Below are positions 51,610 to 61,692 of a stretch of 64,000 nucleotides of DNA, in pieces. Made by a program: the position numbers and the translations under genes. Below the pieces are notes generated by a model, which was given only the letters and a program-made list of their open reading frames with translations, was not told the origin of the DNA and did no database searches. Location of the stretch: positions 1 through 64,000 of the forward strand of contig ONYL01000013.1 in NCBI GenBank assembly GCA_900322035.1. Direction: 5' to 3'. Numbering within the stretch: the stretch's first letter is position 1; every line of letters begins with the position of its first letter. The DNA is from an uncultured Prevotella sp. GTDB lineage: Bacteria; Bacteroidota; Bacteroidia; Bacteroidales; Bacteroidaceae.

Positions 51610-52477
51610 ATGGCAGTACGTAAATTAAAACCGGTTACACCGGGACAAAGACACAAGATTATTGGCACGTTCGAGGATATTACTGCATCCGTGCCAGAGA
51701 AGTCTCTCGTTTACGGTAAGCGTTCTACCGGCGGTCGAAACAACACCGGTAAGATGTAAGCGTTCTACCGGCGGTCGAAACAACACCGGTAAGATGACTG
51801 TTCGCTACAGAGGTGGCGGTCATAAGAAGAAGTTCCGTATGATCGACTTCAAACGAGAGAAAGATGGTGTACCCGCTGTTGTGAAGACCATCGAGTACGA
51901 TCCGAACCGTTCGGCCCGTATCGCACTTCTCTTCTATGCAGATGGTGAGAAACGTTACATTATTGCTCCCAATGGACTGAAAGTGGATGCGAAGCTGATG
52001 TCTGGAGCTGAGGCTGCCCCTGAGGTAGGCAATGCTCTTCCCTTGGCCAACATTCCCGTGGGTACCGTTATCCACAACATTGAGCTCCGCCCGGGTCAGG
52101 GTGCCAAGCTCGTCCGTTCGGCTGGTAATTTTGCTCAGTTGACTTCTCGTGAAGGAGATTACTGCGTGATTAAGCTCCCCTCAGGAGAGACACGCAAGGT
52201 GCTCTCAGCTTGTAAAGCAACTGTAGGTGCTGTGGGCAACAGCGACCACGCTCTGGAGGCTTCCGGTAAGGCCGGTCGCAGCCGTTGGTTGGGTCGCAGA
52301 CCTCACAACCGTGGTGTTGTCATGAACCCTGTTGATCACCCCATGGGTGGTGGTGAAGGCCGTCAGAGCGGTGGTCATCCACGTTCTCGTAAGGGCTTGT
52401 ACGCAAAGGGTCTGAAGACACGCGCACCGAAGAAGCTTTCGAACAAGTATATCATTGAAAGAGCTAACAAGAAATAA
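51610..52477 (+). pseudogene. rplB: 50S ribosomal protein L2 gene, frame broken by a 40-bp tandem duplication
   Basis: The 5' part from ATG 51610 reads [20 protein letters not shown] for 49 codons and then hits TAA at 51757, created by an exact 40-base direct duplication (51717-51756 and 51757-51796). The 3' part continues in another frame from [20 protein letters not shown] to the L2 end at 52477. Removing one copy restores a protein of about 275 residues, the normal L2 length. L2 is essential for peptidyl transfer, so a genuine knockout is implausible; an assembly error is the likely cause. [20 protein letters not shown], the active-centre segment, is intact. Confidence 0.9.
51717..51796 (+). 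repeat. exact 40-bp tandem duplication inside rplB
   Basis: The unit starts TAAGCGTTCTACC and ends GGTAAGATG; the two copies are identical and adjacent. 40 is not a multiple of three, so the duplication shifts the frame. Confidence 0.97.
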
Positions 52478-52489
52478 CAAGAGTAAAAT

Positions 52490-52759
52490 ATGAGTCGTTC
52501 ATTAAAGAAAGGTCCCTATATCAACGTATCACTCGAGAAGAAGATTCTCGCCATGAACGAGAGCGGCAAGAAGAGTGTTGTGAAGACATGGGCCAGAGCA
52601 TCAATGATATCCCCGGATTTCGTGGGACACACTGTTGCAGTTCATAACGGTAATAAATTTATCCCTGTTTACGTCACCGAGAATATGGTGGGCCACAAGT
52701 TGGGCGAGTTCGCTCCAACCCGTCGTTTCGGCGGTCACTCTGGCAACAACAAGAAGTAA
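52490..52759 (+). CDS. rpsS: 30S ribosomal protein S19
   Basis: The 89-residue protein begins [20 protein letters not shown] and contains [19 protein letters not shown]. The length is normal, and rplV follows after 34 bases. Confidence 0.97.
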   Translation: MSRSLKKGPYINVSLEKKILAMNESGKKSVVKTWARASMISPDFVGHTVAVHNGNKFIPVYVTENMVGHKLGEFAPTRRFGGHSGNNKK

Positions 52760-52793
52760 GCCGGGACACATCCATTTTAAAAGACACTAAATA

Positions 52794-53198
52794 ATGGGAG
52801 TAAGAAAACATAACGCTGCCGAAGCTATCAAGGCAGCCCGCAAAGAACAGTACTTCGCCAAGCTGAACGGCTGTCCTTCGAGTCCCCGCAAGATGCGCTA
52901 CGTTGTAGACATGATCCGCGGCCTTGAGGTGAACCGTGCCTTGGGTGTACTTCGTTTCTCGAAGAAGCACGCAGCTGCCGACGTTGAGAAATTGCTGCGC
53001 TCCGCTATCGCCAACTGGGAGGTAAAGAATGAGCGCAAAGCCGAAGACGGTGAGCTCTATGTGAGCAAAGTCTTCGTGGATGAAGGTGTTACAATGAAAC
53101 GCATGAGACCCGCTCCTCAGGGCCGTGGTTATCGTATCCGTAAGCGCTCCAACCACGTGACGCTTTTTGTAGACGAAAAAAACAAAGAAGAAAAATAA
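52794..53198 (+). CDS. rplV: 50S ribosomal protein L22
   Basis: The 134-residue protein has [20 protein letters not shown] and the tunnel-lining hairpin [19 protein letters not shown]. No change typical of macrolide resistance (deletion in the hairpin) is seen. Confidence 0.96.
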   Translation: MGVRKHNAAEAIKAARKEQYFAKLNGCPSSPRKMRYVVDMIRGLEVNRALGVLRFSKKHAAADVEKLLRSAIANWEVKNERKAEDGELYVSKVFVDEGVTMKRMRPAPQGRGYRIRKRSNHVTLFVDEKNKEEK

Positions 53199-53205
53199 AT
53201 AGCAA

Positions 53206-53934
53206 ATGGGACAGAAAGTAAATCCAATTAGCAACCGACTGGGCATCATCCGTGGTTGGGATTCAAATTGGTTCGGTGGCAAGGATTTTGGTGATAACCT
53301 CGTCGAGGATCAGAAAATCCGCAAATATCTGAAAGAGCGTCTGGCCAATGCCAGCGTCTCAAAGGTAGTCATCGAACGTACATTGAAGCTCGTCACCATT
53401 ACTATTTGCACTTCCCGTCCGGGCTTTGTCATCGGTAAGGCCGGCGAGGATGTTAACAAGCTCAAGGAAGAGCTGAAGAACCTCATCAAGAAGGATGTTC
53501 AGATCAACATCTTCGAGGTGAAGAAACCCGATTTGGACGCAAACATCGTTGCCCAGAATATCGCTCGCCAGGTAGAGGGCAAGATGGCTTATCGCCGCGC
53601 CATCAAAATGGCTATCCAGAACACGATGCACGCTGGAGCCGAGGGTATCAAGGTTCAGATCTGTGGTCGTTTGAACGGTGCCGAAATGGCACGTAAGGAA
53701 ATGCTGAAAGAGGGTAGAACTCCTCTGCATACCTTCCGCGCCGATGTAGATTATTGCCAGACTGAGGCCCTGACCAAGGTGGGACTTCTTGGCATTAAGG
53801 TTTGGATCTGCCGCGGTGAGGTTTACGGCAAGCGCGAACTTGCTCCTAACTTCACACAGGACAAGCAGCAGGCCGGTGGCCGTCAGGGCGGAGACCGTCG
53901 TGGTCGTGGCCGCAGAAGAAACAATAACCGATAA
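53206..53934 (+). CDS. rpsC: 30S ribosomal protein S3
   Basis: The 242-residue protein begins [20 protein letters not shown] and has the KH domain ([20 protein letters not shown]) and a glycine/arginine-rich tail ([19 protein letters not shown]). It starts 8 bases after rplV. Confidence 0.97.
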   Translation: MGQKVNPISNRLGIIRGWDSNWFGGKDFGDNLVEDQKIRKYLKERLANASVSKVVIERTLKLVTITICTSRPGFVIGKAGEDVNKLKEELKNLIKKDVQINIFEVKKPDLDANIVAQNIARQVEGKMAYRRAIKMAIQNTMHAGAEGIKVQICGRLNGAEMARKEMLKEGRTPLHTFRADVDYCQTEALTKVGLLGIKVWICRGEVYGKRELAPNFTQDKQQAGGRQGGDRRGRGRRRNNNR

Positions 53935-53949
53935 AAAGCAGAAGTTACA

Positions 53950-54378
53950 ATGTTACAGCCTAAAAGAGTAAAATATAGAAGACCTCAAGATGGACGTGGC
54001 AATAAAGGCAACGCTCACAGAGGCACCCAACTGGCCTTCGGCTCATTTGGTATCAAGACCCTTGAGGCCAAATGGCTCGACAGCCGTCAGATCGAGGCTG
54101 CTCGTGTGGCAGTGAACCGCTACATGAACCGTCAGGGTCAGGTTTGGATTCGTATCTTCCCGGATAAGCCTATCACTCGCAAGCCTGCTGACGTGCGAAT
54201 GGGTAAAGGTAAAGGTGATCCCGCAGGGTGGGTAGCACCTGTAACACCGGGCCGTATTCTTTTCGAGGTGGAAGGTGTCAGTTTCGACGTGGCCAAAGAG
54301 GCCTTGCGTTTAGCTGCTCAGAAACTTCCCGTTAAGACTAAGTTTGTTGTTAGACGTGATTTCGATAAAAACGCATAA
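53950..54378 (+). CDS. rplP: 50S ribosomal protein L16
   Basis: The 142-residue protein begins [20 protein letters not shown] and contains [20 protein letters not shown]. It organises the A-site of the large subunit. Confidence 0.97.
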   Translation: MLQPKRVKYRRPQDGRGNKGNAHRGTQLAFGSFGIKTLEAKWLDSRQIEAARVAVNRYMNRQGQVWIRIFPDKPITRKPADVRMGKGKGDPAGWVAPVTPGRILFEVEGVSFDVAKEALRLAAQKLPVKTKFVVRRDFDKNA

Positions 54379-54381
54379 GCC

Positions 54382-54576
54382 ATGAAAGTGAAAGAGATTA
54401 ATGAGCTCGAGACAAAGGATTTGAACGAGAAGCTGGAGCAGGCCGAGGCTCAACTGCGTCAGATGAAGCTGAACCACCAGATTTCTCCTCTTGAGGATTC
54501 TTCCAAGTTGAAGGCTATGCGTCGTGATATCGCACGCATGAAGACGGTGCTCCGTCAGAGAGAACTTAACAAATAA
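54382..54576 (+). CDS. rpmC: 50S ribosomal protein L29
   Basis: The 64-residue helical hairpin protein begins MKVKEINELETKDLNEKLEQ. It starts 4 bases after rplP. Confidence 0.96.
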   Translation: MKVKEINELETKDLNEKLEQAEAQLRQMKLNHQISPLEDSSKLKAMRRDIARMKTVLRQRELNK

Positions 54577-54588
54577 CATTGGTCCATG

Positions 54589-54846
54589 ATGGAAACGAGA
54601 AATTTAAGAAAAGTTAGACAGGGTGTGGTTATCAGCACTAAGATGGATAAAACCATTGTTATTGCCTCTAAGTTCAAAGAGAAGCACCCGATGTATGGTA
54701 AGTTTGTCCAGAAGACAAAGAAGTACCATGTCCACGATGAGAAGAACGAGGCCCAGGTAGGGGATACCGTTCAGATTATGGAGACCCGTCCTCTGTCGAA
54801 GACAAAGAGATGGAGATTAGTTCAAATTATTGAAAAAGCTAAGTAA
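54589..54846 (+). CDS. rpsQ: 30S ribosomal protein S17
   Basis: The protein has 85 residues from the second of two adjacent ATGs (54586, 54589): [20 protein letters not shown]. It has the OB-fold signature [19 protein letters not shown]. The choice between the two starts is a one-residue matter. Confidence 0.95.
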   Translation: METRNLRKVRQGVVISTKMDKTIVIASKFKEKHPMYGKFVQKTKKYHVHDEKNEAQVGDTVQIMETRPLSKTKRWRLVQIIEKAK

Positions 54847-54848
54847 TT

Positions 54849-55214
54849 ATGATACAAGCAGAATCAAGACTTACCGTTTGTGACAACAGCGGCGCCCGCG
54901 AAGCTTTGTGCATTCGCGTGCTCGGTGGTACAGGCCGCCGTTATGCCAGCGTTGGCGACGTGATCGTGGTGGCTGTGAAGAGCGTAATTCCTTCCAGCGA
55001 CTTGAAGAAGGGCGCTGTATCTAAGGCCCTGGTGGTCCGCACCAAAAAGGAGATTCGCCGTCCCGACGGTTCATATATCCGTTTCGACGACAACGCTTGT
55101 GTACTGCTCAACAACGCCGGTGAACTCCGCGGCAGCCGTATCTTTGGCCCTGTCGCCCGTGAACTCCGCGCTGTCAACATGAAGGTTGTGTCTTTGGCAC
55201 CTGAGGTTCTTTAA
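54849..55214 (+). CDS. rplN: 50S ribosomal protein L14
   Basis: The 121-residue protein begins [20 protein letters not shown] and has the L14 signature region [20 protein letters not shown]. It starts 3 bases after rpsQ. Confidence 0.97.
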   Translation: MIQAESRLTVCDNSGAREALCIRVLGGTGRRYASVGDVIVVAVKSVIPSSDLKKGAVSKALVVRTKKEIRRPDGSYIRFDDNACVLLNNAGELRGSRIFGPVARELRAVNMKVVSLAPEVL

Positions 55215-55235
55215 TTATATAACACAGAAAGTAAA

Positions 55236-55553
55236 ATGAGTAAGTCACATATCAGAAAAGACGACACCGTTTATGTACTCGCCGGCCGCGATAAAGGTAA
55301 GACGGGTAAGGTGCTGAAGGTGCTCGTTGACGAAGACCGCGCAATCGTTGAGGGAATCAACATGGTGTCGCGCAGCACGAAGCCCAGTGCAAAGAATCCT
55401 CAGGGAGGAATCGTCAAGCAGGAGGCTCCTATTCACATCTCTAACTTGAGTCTCATCGATCCTGATAGCAAGAAACCCACCCGTGTGAGCGTGAAGCGTG
55501 AGGGAAAGAATGTGATTCGCATCGCTAAAAAGTCTGGAAAGGAGATTAAGTAA
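55236..55553 (+). CDS. rplX: 50S ribosomal protein L24
   Basis: The 105-residue protein has a KOW motif ([20 protein letters not shown]). Its stop overlaps the rplE start (TAATG). Confidence 0.96.
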   Translation: MSKSHIRKDDTVYVLAGRDKGKTGKVLKVLVDEDRAIVEGINMVSRSTKPSAKNPQGGIVKQEAPIHISNLSLIDPDSKKPTRVSVKREGKNVIRIAKKSGKEIK

Positions 55554-56107
55554 TGGATACAGCTCAGTTAAAGAAGCAATATAAAGAAACTATCGTTCCG
55601 GCTCTTCAGAAGCAGTTCAATTACTCTTCGACGATGCAGGTTCCTGTTTTGAAGAAAATCGTCATCAACCAGGGTTTGGGTGATGCTACGGGTGACAAGA
55701 AAATCATTGACGTTGCTATCAATGAGGTTACCGCCATCACAGGCCAGAAGGCTGTGGCAACCTATTCCAAGAAGGATATCGCCAACTTCAAGCTTCGTAA
55801 GAAGATGCCTATCGGCGTTATGGTGACACTGCGCCGTGAGCGTATGTATGAGTTCTTGGAGAAACTCATCCGCGTCTCTCTTCCCCGTATCCGCGACTTC
55901 AAGGGTATCGAGTCTAAGTTTGACGGTCGTGGTAACTACACGCTCGGTATTACAGAGCAGATCATCTTCCCCGAAATCAACATCGACCAGGTGGAGAGAA
56001 TTCAGGGTATGAACATCACGTTCGTAACCTCCGCAAAGACCGACGAAGAGGGTTACGCACTGCTCAAGGCATTCGGCCTCCCATTCAAGAACGCTAAAAA
56101 CGATTAA
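55553..56107 (+). CDS. rplE: 50S ribosomal protein L5
   Basis: The 184-residue protein contains [17 protein letters not shown] and [20 protein letters not shown]. It binds 5S rRNA and the P-site tRNA region. Confidence 0.97.
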   Translation: MDTAQLKKQYKETIVPALQKQFNYSSTMQVPVLKKIVINQGLGDATGDKKIIDVAINEVTAITGQKAVATYSKKDIANFKLRKKMPIGVMVTLRRERMYEFLEKLIRVSLPRIRDFKGIESKFDGRGNYTLGITEQIIFPEINIDQVERIQGMNITFVTSAKTDEEGYALLKAFGLPFKNAKND

Positions 56108-56115
56108 CAAGAGTT

Positions 56116-56418
56116 ATGGCAAAAGAATCAATGAAGGCTCGCGAGGTCAAGCGCGCCAAACTCGTAGCCCGTTATGCTGAGAAGCGTGCGGCTTTGAAAA
56201 AAATCATCGCCACCACGAATGACCCTGCTGAGGCATACGAGGCAGCTCGCAAGCTGCAGTCCATACCCCGCAACGCAAACCCCATTCGCCTGCACAACCG
56301 TTGCAAGATCACAGGTCGTCCACGCGGTTATATCCGTCAGTTCGGACTGAGCCGTATTCAGTTCCGTGAGATGGCTTCCCAGGGTTTGATTCCCGGTGTG
56401 AAGAAGGCCAGCTGGTAA
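56116..56418 (+). CDS. rpsN: 30S ribosomal protein S14, long zinc-free form
   Basis: The 100-residue protein ends with the conserved [20 protein letters not shown] and [13 protein letters not shown]. It lacks the CxxC pairs of the short zinc-binding type. Confidence 0.96.
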   Translation: MAKESMKAREVKRAKLVARYAEKRAALKKIIATTNDPAEAYEAARKLQSIPRNANPIRLHNRCKITGRPRGYIRQFGLSRIQFREMASQGLIPGVKKASW

Positions 56419-56532
56419 ACCTCGCCTAACGGCCGGAGTCCGCTCCCTGCATAGGGTGCAGATTCCGGACTTTAAATAAGAGATATTTAATATTGTCGGG
56501 GGAGTCCCGATTAATTAAACATTTATATTTTT
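56419..56532 (+). other. structured spacer between rpsN and rpsH
   Basis: Around 56433-56472, GGCCGGAGTCC can pair with GATTCCGGAC around a CTCCCTGCATAGGGTGCAG inner stem. It is followed by TTTAAATAAG and a second small stem, TCGGGG...TCCCGA. It may be an attenuator or S8-type autoregulatory site in the middle of the spc operon. Confidence 0.4.
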
Positions 56533-56928
56533 ATGACAGATCCAATAGCAGATTATCTGACTCGACTCAGAAACGCCATCATGGCCCACCGCCGCGTGGT
56601 TGAAGTTCCTGCGTCAAACATGAAGAAGGCTATCACAAAGATCCTCTTCGAAAAGGGTTACATCCTCAACTACAAGTTTGTAGAGGATGGTCCCCAGGGT
56701 TCCATCAAGGTCGCACTGAAGTACGATCCTCAAACGAAGCAGAACGCCATCAAGTGTCTGAAGCGCGTTTCTACTCCTGGTCTTCGTCGCTATACAGGCT
56801 ACAAAGACATGCCGAGAGTTATCAACGGATTGGGAATCGCAATCATTTCCACATCCCAGGGTGTAATGACTAACAAGGAAGCTGCTGAGAAGAAAATCGG
56901 CGGCGAGGTTCTTTGCTACATTTATTAA
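56533..56928 (+). CDS. rpsH: 30S ribosomal protein S8
   Basis: The 131-residue protein begins MTDPIADYLTRLRNAIMAHR and ends ISTSQGVMTNKEAAEKKIGG then EVLCYIY. S8 is the usual spc-operon autoregulator in other bacteria. Confidence 0.97.
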   Translation: MTDPIADYLTRLRNAIMAHRRVVEVPASNMKKAITKILFEKGYILNYKFVEDGPQGSIKVALKYDPQTKQNAIKCLKRVSTPGLRRYTGYKDMPRVINGLGIAIISTSQGVMTNKEAAEKKIGGEVLCYIY

Positions 56929-56942
56929 TTGGAGGATTGAAT

Positions 56943-57515
56943 ATGTCAAGAATAGGAAAATTGCCAATTAGTATTCCTTCCGGAGTTACCATTAACTTCG
57001 ATGAGAAGAGCCACATCATTACCGTTAAGGGTCCCAAGGGCGAGTTGAGCCAGTGGATCAATCCTGCCATCAATGTTGAGGAAAAGGACAACGCTTTGCA
57101 TTTCACCATCAATGAGGATGCTCCTGTTGTAGACCGTCAGAAGCAGGCTTATCATGGACTGTACCGTGCGCTTGTCAACAATATGGTTGTAGGCGTAAGT
57201 GAAGGTTACAAGAAAGTCATGGAACTTGTTGGTGTGGGTTATCGTGTCAGCAATCAGGGAAACATCATTGAGTTCTCTTTGGGTTATACACACCCCATCT
57301 TCATCCAGGTTCCTGATATAGTGAAGGTTGAGACAAAGTCTGAAAGAAACCAGAACCCGATCTTAACTCTCGAGTCTTGCGACAAGCAGTTGCTTGGACT
57401 CATCTGTGCTAAAATTCGTTCTTTCCGTATGCCTGAGCCTTATAAGGGTAAGGGTATCCTGTTCAAGGGTGAGGTTATTCGCAGAAAGTCTGGTAAGACA
57501 GCTGCAGCTAAGTAA
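56943..57515 (+). CDS. rplF: 50S ribosomal protein L6
   Basis: The protein has 190 residues from ATG 56943 ([20 protein letters not shown]), preceded by GGAGG at 7 bases, a rare good Shine-Dalgarno for this phylum. The L6 signature [19 protein letters not shown] is at the C-terminus. The upstream in-frame ATG at 56913 lies inside rpsH and was not used. Confidence 0.96.
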   Translation: MSRIGKLPISIPSGVTINFDEKSHIITVKGPKGELSQWINPAINVEEKDNALHFTINEDAPVVDRQKQAYHGLYRALVNNMVVGVSEGYKKVMELVGVGYRVSNQGNIIEFSLGYTHPIFIQVPDIVKVETKSERNQNPILTLESCDKQLLGLICAKIRSFRMPEPYKGKGILFKGEVIRRKSGKTAAAK

Positions 57516-57535
57516 CTTTAATTCATTTTAAGACT

Positions 57536-57880
57536 ATGACAACAAAGAAAGAACAAAGACGAATCAAGATAAAGTTCCGCATTCGTAAGAGTGTGAACGG
57601 TACAGCCGAGCGTCCCCGCTTGAGCGTGTTCCGTTCGAACAAGCAGATTTACGCACAGGTTATCAACGATCTCACTGGTACGACTCTTGCCAGCGCAAGT
57701 TCTCTTGGAATGGAGAAGATGTCTGGTGTTGAGCAGGCAAAGAAGGTTGGTGCTCTTGTCGCTGAAAAGGCTAAGGCCGCTGGTGTAGAGACTGTGGTTT
57801 TCGACCGTAACGGTTATCTCTATCACGGCCGTGTACAGGCTTTGGCAGACGCAGCCCGCGAAGGAGGTCTTAAATTTTAA
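57536..57880 (+). CDS. rplR: 50S ribosomal protein L18
   Basis: The 114-residue protein contains [20 protein letters not shown] and [19 protein letters not shown]. It binds 5S rRNA. Confidence 0.96.
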   Translation: MTTKKEQRRIKIKFRIRKSVNGTAERPRLSVFRSNKQIYAQVINDLTGTTLASASSLGMEKMSGVEQAKKVGALVAEKAKAAGVETVVFDRNGYLYHGRVQALADAAREGGLKF

Positions 57881-57886
57881 ACGATT

Positions 57887-58399
57887 ATGGCAATGAATAA
57901 AGTAAAAGTGAATAGCGACGCAGAATTGAAAGATCGCCTCGTTAAGATCAACCGTGTAACGAAAGTGACTAAAGGTGGTCGTACCTTTACGTTTGCTGCC
58001 GTGGTCGTTGTAGGTGACGGTAACGGCGTCATCGGCTATGGTCTTGGTAAGGCTGGTGAAGTCACCGCTGCTATTTCCAAGGGCACTGAGGCCGCTAAGA
58101 AGAACTTGGTAAAAGTTCCCGTGCTCAAGGGCACTATACCCCATGAAGTGGAAGTGAAATTTGGTGGAGCTCACGTGCTTCTCAAACCGGCAGCTGCTGG
58201 TACTGGTCTGAAGGCCGGTGGTGCTATGCGTGCCGTACTGGAGAGCGCAGGTATCAAGGACGTGATTGCTAAGTCGAAGGGTTCTTCCAACCCTCACAAC
58301 CTTGTAAAGGCTACTATCGCCGCTCTTTCTCAGATGCGTGATGCCTACAAGATTGCTGGCGACCGTGGCATCTCTATGGACAAAGTGTTTAACGGCTAA
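57887..58399 (+). CDS. rpsE: 30S ribosomal protein S5
   Basis: The 170-residue protein has [20 protein letters not shown] and the double-stranded RNA-binding fold. The glycine/valine loop linked to spectinomycin resistance looks ordinary. Confidence 0.96.
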   Translation: MAMNKVKVNSDAELKDRLVKINRVTKVTKGGRTFTFAAVVVVGDGNGVIGYGLGKAGEVTAAISKGTEAAKKNLVKVPVLKGTIPHEVEVKFGGAHVLLKPAAAGTGLKAGGAMRAVLESAGIKDVIAKSKGSSNPHNLVKATIAALSQMRDAYKIAGDRGISMDKVFNG

Positions 58400-58415
58400 T
58401 CAGGGAATATACGAA

Positions 58416-58592
58416 ATGGCAACAATAAAAATCAAGCAGGTAAAGAGTCGTATCGGCGCTCCTGTAGACCAGAAGAAAACACTCATCGCCTTGGGTCTTC
58501 ACAAGATTTCCCAGGTTGTTGAGGTGGAGGATACTCCCAGCATGCGTGGCATGATCCGCAAGGTGAGCCATCTGATTGAGGAAGTTAAATAA
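58416..58592 (+). CDS. rpmD: 50S ribosomal protein L30
   Basis: The protein has 58 residues from ATG 58416 (MATIKIKQVKSRIGAPVDQK), the normal L30 length. The longer in-frame start at 58338 lies inside rpsE. Confidence 0.95.
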   Translation: MATIKIKQVKSRIGAPVDQKKTLIALGLHKISQVVEVEDTPSMRGMIRKVSHLIEEVK

Positions 58593-58619
58593 TTAATCTT
58601 TTTAAATTCAGAACGAATT

Positions 58620-59069
58620 ATGAAATTAAATAATTTGAAACCGGCAGAAGGCTCTACACATTCTCGTCGTCGCATTGGTCGTGGTCCCGGCTCAGGCTTG
58701 GGCGGCACCGCTACCCGTGGTCACAAGGGTGCAAAGGCACGCTCTGGTTATAAGAGAAAGATTGGTTTTGAAGGTGGTCAGATGCCGTTGCAGCGTCGTG
58801 TTCCTAAGGCTGGCTTCAAGAACATCAACCACAGAGAGTTCCAGGCTGTTAACGTAGATACGCTCCAGGCATTGGCCGAGGCAAAGAACCTCACCAAGGT
58901 TACAGTGAACGATCTTATGGAGGCTGGCTTGGTCAACGGTAAGTTGGGCGTTAAGATTCTCGGCAACGGCTCACTCACCGCTAAGCTCGACGTCGAAGCT
59001 AACGCTTTCTCTAAATCTGCCGAAGAAGCAATCAAGGCAGTCGGTGGTACTGCAACAATCGTAAAGTAA
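58620..59069 (+). CDS. rplO: 50S ribosomal protein L15
   Basis: The 149-residue protein begins MKLNNLKPAEGSTHSRRRIG, continues GRGPGSGLGGTATRGHKG, and has the C-terminal ASEEAIKAVGG-like end. secY starts directly after its stop. Confidence 0.96.
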   Translation: MKLNNLKPAEGSTHSRRRIGRGPGSGLGGTATRGHKGAKARSGYKRKIGFEGGQMPLQRRVPKAGFKNINHREFQAVNVDTLQALAEAKNLTKVTVNDLMEAGLVNGKLGVKILGNGSLTAKLDVEANAFSKSAEEAIKAVGGTATIVK

Positions 59070-60407
59070 ATGAAAAAGTTAATTGAGACACTAAAGAACT
59101 GTTGGAGGATTGAGGATCTGCGTCAGCGGCTCCTCATCACTCTGCTGTTTACGGCTATTTACCGTTTTGGCTCGTTTGTGGTGCTTCCTGGCATCAATCC
59201 GGGCATGTTGGAAAAACTTCAGCAGCAAACCTCTGGCGGCTTAATGTCGCTCTTGGACATGTTCTCTGGTGGTGCATTCTCCAATGCGTCGATTTTCGCA
59301 CTTGGAATCATGCCTTACATCTCGGCGTCTATCGTGATGCAGCTGCTTGCCATTGCTGTGCCTTATTTCCAAAAGATGCAGCGCGAAGGTGAGAGCGGTC
59401 GCAAGAAGATCAGTCAGTATACACGCTGGCTGACAGTCGGTATTCTGTTTTTCCAGGCTCCCAGCTACCTCATCAATCTTAAGATGCAGGCGGGTGGCGC
59501 TTTGGCATCAGGTATCAACTGGGTATGGTTTATGGCCGCTTCTTCCATCATTCTCTCTGCAGGCAGTATGTTTATCCTTTGGCTCGGCGAACGAATCACC
59601 GATAAGGGTGTCGGCAACGGTATCTCTCTCATCATTATGATTGGTATCATTGCCCGTCTTCCCCAGGCTTTCGTTCAGGAACTCACCTCACGTTTTACAG
59701 CCATCAGCGCTGGCGGTTTGGTGATGTTCATCGTTGAGATCGTCATCCTCTACGCTGTGGTTTGCGCCTCTATCCTTTTGGTTCAGGCCACACGTAAGGT
59801 GCCCGTTCAATATGCCAAGCGCCTTGTGGGTAACAAGCAGTATGGTGGTGCGCGCCAGTATATACCTCTGAAGCTCTTTGCAGCCAATGTGATGCCTATC
59901 ATCTTCGCTCAGGCCTTGATGTTCATCCCTTTGGCCATTGTCCAGTACAATAGTGACAATGCCTCTTGGCTTGTTCAGAATCTGCTCAACAACCGCAGCG
60001 TGCTTTACAATGTGATCTATGTGTTCCTGATTATCGCGTTCACATATTTCTATACGGCAATCACGCTCAACCCCACGCAGATGGCAGAGGATATGAAGCG
60101 CAATAATGGTTTTATTCCTGGTGTAAAGCCGGGTAAGGAAACCGCTGAGTATATTGAAACCATCATGTCTCGAATAACTTTCCCAGGTTCGTTGTTCATT
60201 GCGTTTATCGCCGTCATGCCGGCCTTGGCAAGTCTGCTGAATGTGCAGGAGGCCTTCTCACAATTCTTCGGAGGTACTTCACTTCTGATCCTTGTGGGTG
60301 TGGTCATCGATACGTTGCAGCAGATCGAAGGTCACATGCTTATGCGCCACTATGATGGTTTGCTCAATTCCGGGCATACTCGCTCCGGTGCTGTTTCAGC
60401 ATATTAA
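59070..60407 (+). CDS. secY: preprotein translocase channel subunit SecY
   Basis: The 445-residue protein has ten hydrophobic segments. The plug and pore regions are visible (SFVVLPGINPGM, MPYISASIVMQLL), and so are the C-terminal cytosolic loops (MAEDMKRNNGFIPGVKPGKE). It forms the SecYEG channel with the secE product at 18.4 kb. Confidence 0.97.
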   Translation: MKKLIETLKNCWRIEDLRQRLLITLLFTAIYRFGSFVVLPGINPGMLEKLQQQTSGGLMSLLDMFSGGAFSNASIFALGIMPYISASIVMQLLAIAVPYFQKMQREGESGRKKISQYTRWLTVGILFFQAPSYLINLKMQAGGALASGINWVWFMAASSIILSAGSMFILWLGERITDKGVGNGISLIIMIGIIARLPQAFVQELTSRFTAISAGGLVMFIVEIVILYAVVCASILLVQATRKVPVQYAKRLVGNKQYGGARQYIPLKLFAANVMPIIFAQALMFIPLAIVQYNSDNASWLVQNLLNNRSVLYNVIYVFLIIAFTYFYTAITLNPTQMAEDMKRNNGFIPGVKPGKETAEYIETIMSRITFPGSLFIAFIAVMPALASLLNVQEAFSQFFGGTSLLILVGVVIDTLQQIEGHMLMRHYDGLLNSGHTRSGAVSAY

Positions 60408-60422
60408 TTCTCTTTCAACTTG

Positions 60423-61223
60423 ATGAAAATTTTTCTCAAGACTGAGGATGAGATAGAGTTGATGCGGCGTGCCAACCGCCTCGTTGCGGCAACACTCGCC
60501 GAATTGGCTAAGCATATTAAACCAGGAGTAACGACCCTCCAATTGGATAACATAGCAGAGGCTTTTATCAGGGACCATGGTGGAACGCCATCGTTCAAGA
60601 ATTGCCCTAATCCTTTTGGAGGGCCTTTCCCCGCATCGATCTGCACTTCCATCAATCGAGTTGTGGTGCATGGCATTCCTTCTGATAAGGTATTTCTAAA
60701 GGAAGGCGACATCATCTCGGTCGATTGTGGAGCAGTCCTTGACGGATTCAACGGAGATTCTTGCTATACATTCTGTGTTGGAGAAGTCGATAAGGATGTC
60801 AGGCAGTTGTTGAAAACTACCAAAGAGTCGCTCTACGAAGGGATTAAGCAGGCTGTTGCGGGCCATCATCTGGGAGATATCGGCTGGGCAGTTCAGAACC
60901 ATGTGCAACCTTTTGGTTATGGTGTGGTTCGCGAACTCACCGGGCATGGTATCGGACGTGAGATGCACGAGGCTCCGCAGGTCCCTAATTATGGCAGTCG
61001 TGGCAATGGCTTGCTGTTAAAGGCGGGTATGTGCATCGCCATTGAGCCCATGATTACCATGGGTGACAGGAAGGTTTGGCTCATGCCCGACAAATGGACC
61101 ATCATCACTCGCGACGGCAAGCCAGCGGCTCATTTTGAGCACACCATTGCCATTCGTGAAAGCGGACCAGAGATTCTCTCCTCTTTTGAAGAAATTGAAA
61201 ACATTGAAGGACATTTATATTAA
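60423..61223 (+). CDS. map: methionine aminopeptidase, type I
   Basis: The protein has 266 residues from ATG 60423 ([20 protein letters not shown]). Metal ligands are seen in [16 protein letters not shown] (two Asp), [18 protein letters not shown] (His), CIAIEPMIT (Glu) and [10 protein letters not shown] (Glu). It removes the initiator methionine. An in-frame TTG at 60420 is the only alternative. Its place between secY and infA is standard. Confidence 0.95.
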   Translation: MKIFLKTEDEIELMRRANRLVAATLAELAKHIKPGVTTLQLDNIAEAFIRDHGGTPSFKNCPNPFGGPFPASICTSINRVVVHGIPSDKVFLKEGDIISVDCGAVLDGFNGDSCYTFCVGEVDKDVRQLLKTTKESLYEGIKQAVAGHHLGDIGWAVQNHVQPFGYGVVRELTGHGIGREMHEAPQVPNYGSRGNGLLLKAGMCIAIEPMITMGDRKVWLMPDKWTIITRDGKPAAHFEHTIAIRESGPEILSSFEEIENIEGHLY

Positions 61224-61225
61224 TT

Positions 61226-61444
61226 ATGGCAAAACAAGAAGCTATTGAGCAAGATGGAGTTGTCGTAGAATCATTATCTAACGACAAGTATCGCGTAGAA
61301 CTGGAAAACGGTGTGCCTATTATTGCGCACATCTCTGGCAAAATGCGCATGCATTTCATTCGCATCCTCCCAGGCGACAAGGTCAAGGTCGAAATGAGTC
61401 CCTACGATCTGACAATGGGCAGAATTGTGTTTCGGTACAAATAA
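61226..61444 (+). CDS. infA: translation initiation factor IF-1
   Basis: The 72-residue OB-fold protein contains [20 protein letters not shown] and [20 protein letters not shown]. It is 2 bases after map. Confidence 0.97.
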   Translation: MAKQEAIEQDGVVVESLSNDKYRVELENGVPIIAHISGKMRMHFIRILPGDKVKVEMSPYDLTMGRIVFRYK

Positions 61445-61470
61445 TACAACTTATATATCCTTATAGAGAT

Positions 61471-61587
61471 ATGAAAACAAGAGCATCATTAAAGAAGCGT
61501 TCAGCTGACTGCAAGATCGTACGTCGTAAGGGTCGTCTGTTCGTAATCAACAAGAAGAACCCTAAGTTCAAAATGCGTCAGGGTTAA
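61471..61587 (+). CDS. rpmJ: 50S ribosomal protein L36, zinc-free type
   Basis: The 38-residue frame starts [20 protein letters not shown] and ends [11 protein letters not shown]. Only one cysteine is present, so the CCCH zinc knuckle of the other L36 type is absent. Confidence 0.95.
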   Translation: MKTRASLKKRSADCKIVRRKGRLFVINKKNPKFKMRQG

Positions 61588-61631
61588 TGTTAAACTTTGA
61601 TAAAGCGTGCGTGAATATCAATTATTTTGTG

Positions 61632-61639
61632 TAATTTTG
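61632..61639 (+). promoter_or_regulatory. -7 promoter box upstream of rpsM
   Basis: TAATTTTG is an exact -7 box in the 105-base gap between rpmJ and rpsM, which suggests a separate alpha-operon promoter. The -33 element is weak. Confidence 0.5.
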
Positions 61640-61692
61640 CACGTCTTTAGCAAGAATCGACATTAGACAAAAAATTATTCAATTATTTTCAA

